A stretch of 64,000 nucleotides of DNA. Origin: Microbulbifer rhizosphaerae. Lineage in GTDB: Bacteria; Pseudomonadota; Gammaproteobacteria; Pseudomonadales; Cellvibrionaceae. The position numbers were made by a program, and so were the translations under genes. This document shows positions 52,723 through 61,290 of the stretch, piece by piece. Under the pieces are notes generated by a model. That model had not been told where the DNA came from and searched no databases. It saw only the letters and a program-made list of their open reading frames with translations. The stretch lies in contig NZ_JACHWZ010000009.1 of the NCBI RefSeq assembly GCF_014191725.1, positions 62,001 through 126,000 on the forward strand, given 5' to 3'. Each line of letters starts with the position of its first letter. Within the stretch, counting starts at the first letter, position 1.

Positions 52723-54219
52723 CTAGATCACAAACAAATCCATAAATTCGTGCACTGGCGTTTGCTCCAGCGCCTTCCGGTCCTTGCACCGGGCAAAGAT
52801 CCCCTCACAGCGACCAGGCGGAAAACGGGTCTCCAAACTGTCCCGGAATTTTTTCTCCAGCAGCGGAATCCCCTCCTTCCGCCGGCGGCGATGACCAATG
52901 GGATATTCCACTTCCACTTTTTCTGTCGACGAGCCGTCTTTGAAAAACACCTGCACCGCATTGGCGATGGAGCGTTTGTCCGGGTGGAGATATTCCTCCG
53001 AATAGCGCTTGTCCTCGACGACTTCCATTTTCTCCCGCAGCCGGTCGATCTCCGGATGCGCATCGTGGAAGCTGTCTTCATAGTGCTCCGCCACCAAGTT
53101 GCCAAACAATAGCGGCACCGCAGTCATATACTGCAGACAGTGGTCGCGGTCCGCGGCATTGGCGAGTTGTCCCTCCTTGGAAATGATGCGGATCGCGGAT
53201 TCGTGCGTGGTGATTGCGATCCTGTCGATCTCATCAATGCGGTCCTTCACCTGCGGATGGAGAATCACCGCCGCCTCACAGGCGGTCTGGCTGTGGAATT
53301 CCGCCGGAAAGGAAATCTTGAACAACACGTTTTCCATCACGTAGCTGCCGTAGTCAGGTGAAGAGCCCCGCTGGAATTTGAACCGGCGATCTTCCGCGGC
53401 TTTCAGTTTGTGATCCGCGTTGGTAACGCTGAAACACACATCGTAGAAACCCCACTGCTTTGCGGTCAGCACACCGGGAATGCCCATTTCACCGCGCATG
53501 GCGATATCCGCCAGGCGCACGGCGCGGGAAGTGGCATCACCCGCGGCCCAAGACTTGCGGGAGCCCGCGTTGGGAGCGTGGCGGTAGGTGCGCAGCGCGC
53601 CGCCATCCGCCCAGGCGTGGGACAGCGCAGCCATAACCTGTTTGCGGTTCCCGCCTTTCAGCTTCGCGGCCACCGCTGTGGAAGCCACCCGCACCAGCAA
53701 CACATGATCCAGACCCACGCGGTTGAAACTGTTTTCCAGCGCCAGCACTCCCTGGATCTCGTGCGCCTTGATCATGGCCTCCAGAACATCGCGCATTACC
53801 AACGGCTCTGTGCCCATCGAGATGCGTTTCTGCGACAGATAATCCGCCACCGCGAGAATCGCCCCCAGGTTGTCCGACGGATGGCCCCACTCTGCCGCCA
53901 GCCAGGTATCGTTGTAATCCAGCCAGCGCACGATACAGCCGATATCCCAGGCCGCTTTCACCGGGTCCAGGCGAAACCGGGTGCCGGGCACCCGCGCGCC
54001 GTTGGGTACCACAGTGCCCTCGACGATCGGCCCCAGGTGTTTGGTGCACTCGGGAAAACGCAGCGCCAAAAGGCCGCAGCCGAGGGTATCCATCAGACAG
54101 TTGCGCGCCGTATCCCAGGCTTCTTCCGAATCGATCTGGTAGTTCAGCACATAGTCGGCGATGTCCCGAATCTCCCGGTCGTAATCCGGACGGATATTCT
54201 GCTCCACAGTAGCGCTCAT
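52723..54219 (-). CDS. prpD: MmgE/PrpD family 2-methylcitrate dehydratase-like protein
   Basis: About 498 residues, the usual PrpD length (about 480). Segments [63 protein letters not shown] and [38 protein letters not shown] are typical. It would dehydrate 2-methylcitrate in the propionate pathway, but prpB and prpC are not adjacent, so another MmgE/PrpD role is possible. The start is the ATG at 54219 (GGAAGGAA site). The gene is flanked by two copies of a 67-bp inverted repeat. Confidence 0.85.
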   Translation of the reverse strand: MSATVEQNIRPDYDREIRDIADYVLNYQIDSEEAWDTARNCLMDTLGCGLLALRFPECTKHLGPIVEGTVVPNGARVPGTRFRLDPVKAAWDIGCIVRWLDYNDTWLAAEWGHPSDNLGAILAVADYLSQKRISMGTEPLVMRDVLEAMIKAHEIQGVLALENSFNRVGLDHVLLVRVASTAVAAKLKGGNRKQVMAALSHAWADGGALRTYRHAPNAGSRKSWAAGDATSRAVRLADIAMRGEMGIPGVLTAKQWGFYDVCFSVTNADHKLKAAEDRRFKFQRGSSPDYGSYVMENVLFKISFPAEFHSQTACEAAVILHPQVKDRIDEIDRIAITTHESAIRIISKEGQLANAADRDHCLQYMTAVPLLFGNLVAEHYEDSFHDAHPEIDRLREKMEVVEDKRYSEEYLHPDKRSIANAVQVFFKDGSSTEKVEVEYPIGHRRRRKEGIPLLEKKFRDSLETRFPPGRCEGIFARCKDRKALEQTPVHEFMDLFVI

Positions 54220-54241
54220 TTTCGATTCCTTCCGACGTTTG

Positions 54242-54353
54242 TGTAGGAGCGGCCGTTGGCCGCGATCGCCGGGAGCGCCGAGCCCCGGCTCGGCTATGAC
54301 TCGCGCCATCCATGGCGCTCGCCCCTTTGTCGCGGCCATGGGCCGCTCCTACA
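54242..54353. repeat. Pair of inverted REP-like palindromes
   Basis: TGTAGGAGCGGCC... at 54242-54265 and its near-complement at 54330-54353 face each other around a 64-bp core. The core shares ACTCGCGCCATCCATGGCGC with the gspJ leader at 7158-7177. The unit resembles the REP/BIME elements of pseudomonads. Confidence 0.75.
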
Positions 54354-54429
54354 GCGCAATTTAAACACTATAAGAATAGATAATTGCGCCTGAGCTGTCG
54401 CGAGCGGCCTTCGGAACCCCCAGCACTCT

Positions 54430-54496
54430 CGTCGTTCCGGCGCATGCCGGAACCCAGGTGCCCCCGAACTGGATGCCGGCTTACGCTGGCATGCCG
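54430..54496. repeat. 67-bp inverted repeat, right of prpD
   Basis: A diverged second copy of 52648-52714, with the same length, arm layout and centre (GTGCCCCCGAA). Confidence 0.85.
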
Positions 54497-54585
54497 ACTC
54501 CAGAAAAGTCCGATTTAGAACAGGATATCTACCAGGATGCGCCGGCCCGCACACTCGCGAAGCGGGCCCGTGTGCAGCACACCCC

Positions 54586-56802
54586 TCAACCAAGCCCCGC
54601 CTTGGCGGCACGCACCGCATGCAGCTTCTTATAGCTCTCGATCAGACGCAGGTGTTTATCCAGCCCTTCCAGCTGCATATTGGTGGGAGTCAGGCCATGG
54701 AAGCGCACAGTGCCATTAACCGAGCCGACCACCGCATCCATGGGCCCCTCACCAAACATACGCCGCAGGTTCACGATGTAATCATCCAATTCGAGCCCGT
54801 CATCCAGCGCAATTTCCAGCACCGCCTGCACCGCGCGATAGAAGAGCCCGCGCTCCACCGTGTTGTCGTTGTACTGCAGGAAAGTCTCCACCAGCTCCAG
54901 CGCCTCCTCGTGCCGCTGCAGCGCCAGGTGGATCAGCAGCTTCAGCTCCAGCACCGTCAGCTGCCCCCAGACGGTGTTCTCGTCAAACTCGATGCCGATC
55001 AGGGTGGTGATCGTCTCGTAGTTGTCGATCTGGCTCTCCTCCAGGCGCTCCGCCAGATCAGCCAGTTCGTCATCGCTCAGGGCGTGGAGATTGAGGATGT
55101 CTTCGCGGTAGTCCAGCGCCTTATTGGTGTTGTCCCAGATCAGGTCCTCCACCGGGTACACCTCGGAGTAACCCGGCACCAGAATCCGGCAGGCGGTTGC
55201 ACCCAGGTCCTCGTACACGGCCATGTACACCTCCTTGCCCATGTCACGGAGGACATTGAACAGGCGGCTGGCCTCGGTCTCATTGGTGTCCGCGTGATCA
55301 CCGGACCTGACATCGGGGGTAAAGTCCCACTCGACGAATTCGAAATCCGCCTCGGCACTGAAGAAGCGCCAGGAAACCACCCCCGTCGAATCGATAAAGT
55401 GCTCGACAAAGTTGTGGGGCTCGGTCACCGCCAGGCTGTTGAAGGTGGGCGGCGGCACATCGTTCAGGCCCTCAAAGCTGCGGCCCTGCATCAGTTCCGT
55501 GAGGCTGCGCTCCAGCGCCACCTGGAAGCTCGGGTGGGCGCCGAAGGACGCGAAGACACCGCCGGTCCTCGGGTTCATCAGCGTCACGCACATCACCGGG
55601 AACTGGCCGCCCAGGGAGGCATCCTTCACCAGTATCGGGAAACCCTGCTTCTCCAGCGCCTCGATGCCTTCGAGAATATCCGGGTATTTTTCCAGCACGG
55701 CGCGGGGCACATCGGGCAGCGCAATCTCCTGCTCGATAATCTGCTTTTTCACCGCCCGCTCGAAGATTTCCGACAGGCACTGCACCTGCGCCTCGGCCAG
55801 CGTGTTGCCCGCGCTCATGCCGTTACTCAGGAACAGGTTCTCGATCAGGTTGGAGGGGAAATACACCAGTTCCCCGTCCGACTGGCGCACAAAGGGCAAG
55901 GCGCAGATACCGCGGTCCGCCCTGCCGGAGTTGGTGTCGACCAGGTTCGAACCGCACAGCTCACCGTCCGGGTTGTAGATGGGCAGCGTGTAGTCATCCA
56001 GAATGCCCTCCGGCAGTTCGTCGTCCGGCCCCGGCACAAACCATTCCTCATCCGGGTAATGGACAAAGGCGCTGTTGGCGATCTCCCCGCCGAAGTACTG
56101 GTCGTTGTAGAAGAAATTGCAGTTCAAGCGCTCGATAAACTCGCCCAGCGCCGAACACAGAGCGCTCTCCTTGGTGGCCCCCTTGCCGTTGGTAAAGCAC
56201 ATGGGCGACGCCGCATCGCGGACATGCAGCGACCACACATGAGGCACGATATTGCGCCAGGAGGCGATCTCGATCTTCATACCGAGGTCCGCCAGGATGC
56301 CCGTCATATTGGCGATGGTCTGCTCCAGCGGCAGGTCCTTACCCTCGATACAGGTCCGGTGCTCGCTGTCCGGCTTCGCCATCAGCAGCGCCTGGGCATC
56401 CTCATCCAGGTTCTCCACCGTCTCGATCTGGAACTCCGGCCCGGTCTGGATCACCTTCTTGACCGTGCAGCGGTCGATCGAGCGCAGAATGCCCTGCCGA
56501 TCCTTCTCGGAGATGTCCTCCGGCAGCTCCACCTGGATCTTGAAGACCTGGTTATAGCGGTTCTCCGGATCGACAATATTGTTCTGCGACAGGCGGATAT
56601 TGTGGGTCGGAATATTGCGCGAAAGGCAGTAAACGCGAACGAAATAGGCCGCGCAGAGCGCCGATGAAGCCAGGAAGTAGTCGAAAGGGCTGGGCGCCGA
56701 GCCATCGCCTTTGTAGCGGATGGGCTGGTCGGTGATGACAGTGAAGTCATCGAACTTGGCTTCGAGTCTGAGGTTGTCGAGGAAGTTGACGTTGATTTCC
56801 AT
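54586..56802 (-). CDS. OsmC-YcaO fusion protein
   Basis: A 738-residue fusion. Residues about 1-140 form an OsmC-like domain (APSPFDYFLASSALCAAYFVRVYC). The YcaO domain follows (about 150-560), with TNGKGATKESALCSALGEFIERLNC, the ATP-binding motif, and QCLSEIFERAVKKQIIEQEIALPDVP. A helical TPR-like C-terminus runs to the end. E. coli YcaO, linked to thiomethylation of ribosomal S12 by RimO, lacks the OsmC part. OsmC-YcaO fusions are known in Vibrio and Shewanella. The OsmC part lacks the usual peroxidatic-Cys context. Nothing adjacent suggests a RiPP substrate. Confidence 0.9.
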   Translation of the reverse strand: MEINVNFLDNLRLEAKFDDFTVITDQPIRYKGDGSAPSPFDYFLASSALCAAYFVRVYCLSRNIPTHNIRLSQNNIVDPENRYNQVFKIQVELPEDISEKDRQGILRSIDRCTVKKVIQTGPEFQIETVENLDEDAQALLMAKPDSEHRTCIEGKDLPLEQTIANMTGILADLGMKIEIASWRNIVPHVWSLHVRDAASPMCFTNGKGATKESALCSALGEFIERLNCNFFYNDQYFGGEIANSAFVHYPDEEWFVPGPDDELPEGILDDYTLPIYNPDGELCGSNLVDTNSGRADRGICALPFVRQSDGELVYFPSNLIENLFLSNGMSAGNTLAEAQVQCLSEIFERAVKKQIIEQEIALPDVPRAVLEKYPDILEGIEALEKQGFPILVKDASLGGQFPVMCVTLMNPRTGGVFASFGAHPSFQVALERSLTELMQGRSFEGLNDVPPPTFNSLAVTEPHNFVEHFIDSTGVVSWRFFSAEADFEFVEWDFTPDVRSGDHADTNETEASRLFNVLRDMGKEVYMAVYEDLGATACRILVPGYSEVYPVEDLIWDNTNKALDYREDILNLHALSDDELADLAERLEESQIDNYETITTLIGIEFDENTVWGQLTVLELKLLIHLALQRHEEALELVETFLQYNDNTVERGLFYRAVQAVLEIALDDGLELDDYIVNLRRMFGEGPMDAVVGSVNGTVRFHGLTPTNMQLEGLDKHLRLIESYKKLHAVRAAKAGLG

Positions 56803-57065
56803 TGGGGTACTACCGGGCTGGGATATCGCGGGCCATAAAGCTAAGGCGCGGCATTATCCAGCTTTTGGGGCGCTTCGTCTCGACAAATTGGAACACAGAG
56901 AGTACTTGGCAGTCGGGCCCGGCAGAGGGAACTACCGGGTTAGGCACTGAATAACATCCACGTCCCTGCCGGCTCCGCCTCCTGTGAGGGGCCGGAGACT
57001 CCAATTGTCATACTCCGGGGGCTTTCATTTATCCACAATAAGGCCCCCAGATTCGCGCCTCTTGC

Positions 57066-57551
57066 TTAATCGATAAAACTTCCGGCGTTTAGCAACGGCC
57101 CGTCTGAAAATACCACGCGCTCGCCGCTTTGCAGATCTATAGCCATGGCGGCGTCCCCGGCATTGAGCACAAACAGGACATCCTTCTCCGGGTCCAGGCT
57201 CGCCAATGTCGGTGAATCCACTGCGGGTCCCTCGCCGAGCAGAGAACCGCTCTCTGGGGGGATACCCAAGATCACACTGCGATCACCGGATGCCAAATCC
57301 ACGGCAATTACCATACTGTTGGAAAAGTCCGGTATTAAAGCGCGATGATTGACGCTATCCACCACAACGGATTGGATAGAACCAAAACTCGGACCCGCCC
57401 CAATTAGAGCGCCTGTATTATCCGGGTCCTCCCCGGACAATACCGCGCGGTCGCCGGTCTCCAAATCGATTGCTATCAAAGCGTCGTTTCCGCTATCGAC
57501 CAACAAAGCCCGATTACTCCCAGCGTCCAGCGCTATGCCTTCAGCGCCGAC
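57066..57551 (-). pseudogene. Beta-propeller protein remnant (5' truncated)
   Basis: An open frame of 161 codons ending in TAA at 57066-57068, cut off by an in-frame TAG at 57552-57554, with no start codon and RBS of quality inside. It contains three repeats of about 48 residues, each with [A/S]LxxDSxN, AIDLxSGDR and GxLxGxGP (ALIAIDLETGDRAVLSGED; VIAVDLASGDRSVILG; AMAIDLQSGERVVFSD), the pattern of an exported beta-propeller repeat protein. It is probably what is left of a longer gene after insertion of the neighbouring island. A short functional protein from a TTG at 57506 is possible but less likely. Confidence 0.6.
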
Positions 57552-57810
57552 CTAGCCGGTACCGGATCAAGTCTGGCTTGATGTTCCTGCGCCGACAGGA
57601 GGCTTCGAGGAAGGCTGGATTCAGTAGAAAGGATAAATGGAGACTTTAAATGGCGCCTATATGAACATTGCATTGAGTCGATGCCTTGACAATCAGCGCC
57701 GTACAGGATAGCGGTTGCCGGCTCCAGAAAAGCAAAAAATGTGAAACACACTACTTTCCTGTGTCTGCCCTACATTTACCGGGTTGCCCACGCCTCTCTT
57801 CATCACTTAA

Positions 57811-58176
57811 TATCCTTACCTGAATACCGCAAGAAAAACAAATAAAACTACATGGAGCTTTACACAGCGTTCATGGCGGATCTTGCCTACAACGGATTGT
57901 GGACACGAAATTTGTGCGGCAATGGCGGCACACTACATTCGCGACGCAAAGAAAAGAAAGGGGCCACCCTTCCAAGCGGGTTGGCTAAGAAACTGGAAAG
58001 TCTTTATCTCTACCCTGCTTACGACTTTTCTTGGTAGAAAGGTCAGGAAGATTCGTGAGGATTTTTCGGTTTGGTCATACGCTGGTGTTGACCAGAATCA
58101 GGCAATTAGAGACTGGCTTGAGAACAATAGCTTAACCTACAGCCAAACTAAATCCATGGCGATAGACAGCGCATAG
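57811..58176 (+). pseudogene. Truncated paralogue of the C58 (YopT-type) cysteine protease
   Basis: The frame is open from 57811 to the stop at 58174-58176 but has no ATG, GTG or TTG before a TTG at 57883. It resembles the N-terminal half of the intact protease at 58198: TTWSFTQRSW against RQWSFSQAHM, CGHEICAAMAAHYIRDAKK against SMGICAGLVAHWIRDHAH, and DQNQAIRDWLENNSLT against DEQISLWLRNNGIDD. The candidate nucleophile Cys (in EICAAM) is kept, but the His- and Asp-bearing half is missing. It is a tandem duplicate that decayed, or an N-terminal fragment left by recombination. Confidence 0.7.
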
Positions 58177-58197
58177 AAATATAAGCGGAGATCCTAA

Positions 58198-58923
58198 ATG
58201 AATGTTAAACGCCTGGCAGAATCGCACCATGGATATCGGCAATGGAGCTTTTCTCAAGCACATATGTCAACCTGGATTCACTACCGCAGTATGGGGATCT
58301 GCGCGGGTCTCGTCGCACACTGGATACGGGACCACGCGCATGACGATAGTCTGGTCAACGAACTGGGCTCAGGTGGGGTTGCGCCTCTAAACATCAAAAA
58401 ACTCCGACAGATTGCCAATGATAATCGCATGTGGAGGACGCAAAGGGCATCTTCGCAGGATGAACAAATCTCCCTTTGGCTGAGAAATAATGGCATTGAC
58501 GACCTGAGGACGAGTGGTAATTTCGAGAGGACTGTTCGAATAGACTATGGCTATGGACGGATAATTCGGTCGACGTCACCAGGTAATAATCAGATATATG
58601 AAGGTGTCATTGGCCGCAGTTTTCGCCCAATGATCGAAAACGAAATTGTTAATGCTCTTGCCAAGTATAAAAGCTGCTATGCCAGAGTCGCATTTGGCGG
58701 TCGAATGTTTGGACACTCCGTGGCGGTGTGGCTGGGACAGCCAACATGGAAGTCGCAAGGTGACGCCTGTTTCTTTGACCCTAACTACGGGGAATACTGG
58801 TTTAAAGAAAAACGGGATTTTTTTAATTTCTTTCCGGTGTTTTATCGTGCAAAGTATAAGAACTTTCCCTGTTATTTTGGCCATTTCTGGGATGTTGCAC
58901 CTTGTGCAAAAAGGGTTACCTAG
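58198..58923 (+). CDS. YopT/AvrPphB-type (peptidase C58) cysteine protease
   Basis: A 241-residue protein with the C58 catalytic triad in order: Cys35 in RSMGICAGLVAHWIRD, His173 in MFGHSVAVWLG and Asp194 in CFFDPNYGEYWF. Known members (YopT, AvrPphB) are toxins or effectors that cut host proteins. No signal peptide or membrane helix is visible, and no secretion or adaptor gene (VgrG, PAAR, type III chaperone) is in the window. The RBS is GGAG, and the gene is AT-richer than most of the window. It is followed by an exported lipase-like gene, so the pair looks like acquired effectors. Confidence 0.82.
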   Translation: MNVKRLAESHHGYRQWSFSQAHMSTWIHYRSMGICAGLVAHWIRDHAHDDSLVNELGSGGVAPLNIKKLRQIANDNRMWRTQRASSQDEQISLWLRNNGIDDLRTSGNFERTVRIDYGYGRIIRSTSPGNNQIYEGVIGRSFRPMIENEIVNALAKYKSCYARVAFGGRMFGHSVAVWLGQPTWKSQGDACFFDPNYGEYWFKEKRDFFNFFPVFYRAKYKNFPCYFGHFWDVAPCAKRVT

Positions 58924-58937
58924 AAGGATATTTCTAT

Positions 58938-59912
58938 ATGAAACGCCCACTACTCACAGTTTTTTTGCTGTTTTATTTTACGCTTGTAAATGCAGCTGAT
59001 TCGAACTCTTCACATTGCACAACAGATTTATCTTATGGCTGTTTAGACACCAGGATCCTTCAAAGTTTCTGGTACGGATCACCAAATGACGAAAATGTAT
59101 CCAAGTACCTTTCACGAGAAAAAACATTTGCAAAATACTCATGGAAACATGCAATTGCATCTTCCGTTGTTTACAAAAGAGAAAGCCACGAAGAACCACT
59201 CCCCAAGCTTGAAAATTTAGGCTGGAAAAATATTCTATGCTCATCAGACAAAAGTAACTGCGTACAGAATGAAGAAGATGATATCGGATTCTACGCAGAT
59301 GCATGGTTGACCGAAAACCATGAAATAGTTATTGCTTTCAGAGGGACTGATTCGGTTTGGAAAGATTTTTTTAAAGGGAATCTTGCCTTTGCTCCATTAA
59401 TTTTTGGGAGAACGCAATTTGATGCGGCTCTTGATTTTTCTAGGGACATCTTAGATCAAGCCGAAAATGAAGAATTTGAATTTTATTCAGTAATTTTTAC
59501 TGGGCACTCTCTTGGTGGTGGGCTCGCACAGTTTACACAAAGATTTTTCGACAAATCAAAGTCGATTGTTTTCGACCCATCCCCCAATAGAGGAAGACTT
59601 TACTCTTTATTTACTCTGGCTGACTCCCAACCGCTTAATGCGGTTCGAGTTTATGAAAAAGGAGAAATCCTGGAATCTTTCAGAAAAGGACTTGACCCTG
59701 ATTTTAAATTTGATTGGGAGCCGAACAAGCTGGGCAAATCAACCATCTGGATGGATTTTTATGATGACGGCCCATCTAAAGCGCATAGCATACGAGATTT
59801 TGCAATGAGCTTAATTAAGCTGTCGGCTATTGATGGAGATAATACCGCAGCTGAGTACCTGAGTGTAATTGACACCACAAGGGAGAAAAATTACAAAGCA
59901 ACTGTCATGTGA
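58938..59912 (+). CDS. Exported lipase-like alpha/beta hydrolase (lipase class 3/DUF2974-like)
   Basis: About 324 residues from the ATG at 58938. A signal peptide (about 1-20, LLTVFLLFYFTLVNAA) precedes a lipase_3-like domain: VIAFRGTDSVWKDFFKGN (oxyanion region), nucleophile Ser191 in IFTGHSLGGGLAQF, and His283 in SKAHSIRDF. The acid is uncertain (Asp213 follows the Ser closely). It is a phospholipase-like candidate toxin. It is clearly AT-rich by eye, unlike the core genes here. The start lies 14 bp after the C58 stop, so the two are likely one transcript. Confidence 0.82.
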   Translation: MKRPLLTVFLLFYFTLVNAADSNSSHCTTDLSYGCLDTRILQSFWYGSPNDENVSKYLSREKTFAKYSWKHAIASSVVYKRESHEEPLPKLENLGWKNILCSSDKSNCVQNEEDDIGFYADAWLTENHEIVIAFRGTDSVWKDFFKGNLAFAPLIFGRTQFDAALDFSRDILDQAENEEFEFYSVIFTGHSLGGGLAQFTQRFFDKSKSIVFDPSPNRGRLYSLFTLADSQPLNAVRVYEKGEILESFRKGLDPDFKFDWEPNKLGKSTIWMDFYDDGPSKAHSIRDFAMSLIKLSAIDGDNTAAEYLSVIDTTREKNYKATVM

Positions 59913-61224
59913 TGCCAAACACTGGGGTTAGAGTAACATCTGGGGCGCATAACACCTGTCTCTCGGCTCACAGCGCCGCCTGCCGCAAGCCGTTGGTATC
60001 CTTCAACACCTCGAGCACTTTCTTCCAGTGCAAATCGTGCATGCCGACGAACCCCCCAGGACGGACCCCCCGCACCATCTCGTGGAGCAACCGCCGGTGA
60101 AGGCTCCCCATATCCCGGGCACCAACGGGCTGAACGGCCTGAAAGAAATCAAGGCAGCCGCCCTGCACTGCCGCTGGTCGTTGTATCCACTATGGATCAC
60201 CATGCCAGTATCCAGCAGATTTTCGGGTCTGCTGAAACTGTTTGGCTGTGATAACCGAACGCAGGCCGTCCTGAAGGCGCGGCAACTCGGTCTTATCCTC
60301 GATTGACCTGCTGCAATCACTGATGCACAAGAAAGCCCCAGAGGAAGAACAGTACGGCAGGACTTCCCTTGAGCCTCGGGCATGGGAACCGTCGGGTTAG
60401 TCGCAGGTCTTAGAGCCGGATATGGAAACCCCGGCGCTGAAGCAGCCAAGTACTCAGGATATGTAGATACCGTCTGTCGCGACACGTCAAAGTGCTGCGC
60501 TATTATTAACCCGGCGGTCCATGTTTTGCCACCGTTTCCATCTTGATACCTATCCAATTATTTGGTGTTACACTCCAAGTTCACTGGGGCGACCTGGTTA
60601 ATAACAAATTATTCTGTGAATGTTCACGACGCAAAAGTGATGTTGAATATGATTAAAGAATTCATATCGGCATCGAAAATCAGATTGTCCGGATTCATAA
60701 CGTTTGCACCCAATACCATCATTGCCCCTCAAGGCTGTCGTTCGTATCTACGGCACTGACAAGCCTGATTAATAGACGTTATATGTAAAACTATTGGTTC
60801 ACCACCCTACAGATGTCGGGTATATATCAACAGCCGGCCGTGCTATCTGACCTTATCGCCATCCGTCTTGCTTGTCCCAGAGACGTCCATCTGTAACCCA
60901 ATCATGTGCTTGAACGGCCGTAACATAGCCGGAAAATCGCGCCCTGGTTCCAGCTGGCGCATGCGCCTGAGTGTCGGCGGCGCGGCGCCAACCGGTAGCG
61001 GGCACCAAACCCAAGAGGGCTGGTCGCCGAAGAAGGGCGCCACCAGGCCACGCGGGTGAAGAGCCGTCGAGGGGCACGGCGTCGATGGCGAAACAATCCC
61101 GTCCCCGCCCTCTCCACCATTTCCCTCGCCAGCCAACCCCAACTGGTGGAGGCGCTGGCGCCGCTGTGACGGCGGAGACGGTCAGCAGTTTTGCTTGGCG
61201 CACAATAAATCGCCGCCAACACTT
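59913..61224. other. Accessory region with gene debris and no intact gene
   Basis: No reading frame here has both a good start and a family match. A minus-strand frame at 59968-60168 (ending VLEVLKDTNGLRQAAL) and a plus-strand frame at 60562-60759 are open but unrecognised. A LuxR-like C-terminal fragment lies at 60202-60306. GC content and codon look change several times across the region, as expected for decayed, acquired DNA. The last part (60843-61224) is GC-rich and has several overlapping frames, none supported. Confidence 0.5.
60202..60306 (+). pseudogene. Remnant of a LuxR-type helix-turn-helix C-terminus
   Basis: The last 23 residues before the TGA at 60306, LFGCDNRTQAVLKARQLGLI, match the end of LuxR-family DNA-binding domains (LGVxNRTQAVxxARxLGLL). 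The upstream part of such a gene is not present in frame. Confidence 0.45.
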
Positions 61225-61243
61225 GCAAATGAGAATCGTTATG
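61225..61243 (+). promoter_or_regulatory. Fur box upstream of the siderophore receptor
   Basis: GCAAATGAGAATCGTTATG matches the 19-bp Fur consensus (GATAATGATAATCATTATC) at the core positions. It lies 48 bp before the receptor start. Confidence 0.85.
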
Positions 61244-61290
61244 TTTAAGAATACGCACCCGATGAATTAACGCCGCCACGAGAAATTACC

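Noticed and set aside
52648..54496. Insertion sequence carrying prpD
   Set aside because: Two inverted repeats bracket the gene, but no transposase and no target duplication are visible.
54619..56667. Long antisense frame over the OsmC-YcaO gene
   Set aside because: Shadow of a well-supported gene; His/Gln/Arg-rich translation without a domain.
57852..58037. Small frame starting MELYTAFMADL
   Set aside because: It is out of frame with the C58-like fragment, whose similarity to the intact protease explains the region better.
60843..61203. GC-rich minus-strand frames before the Fur box
   Set aside because: Several overlapping frames with Arg/Trp/Pro-rich translation, no ribosome site and no family match.
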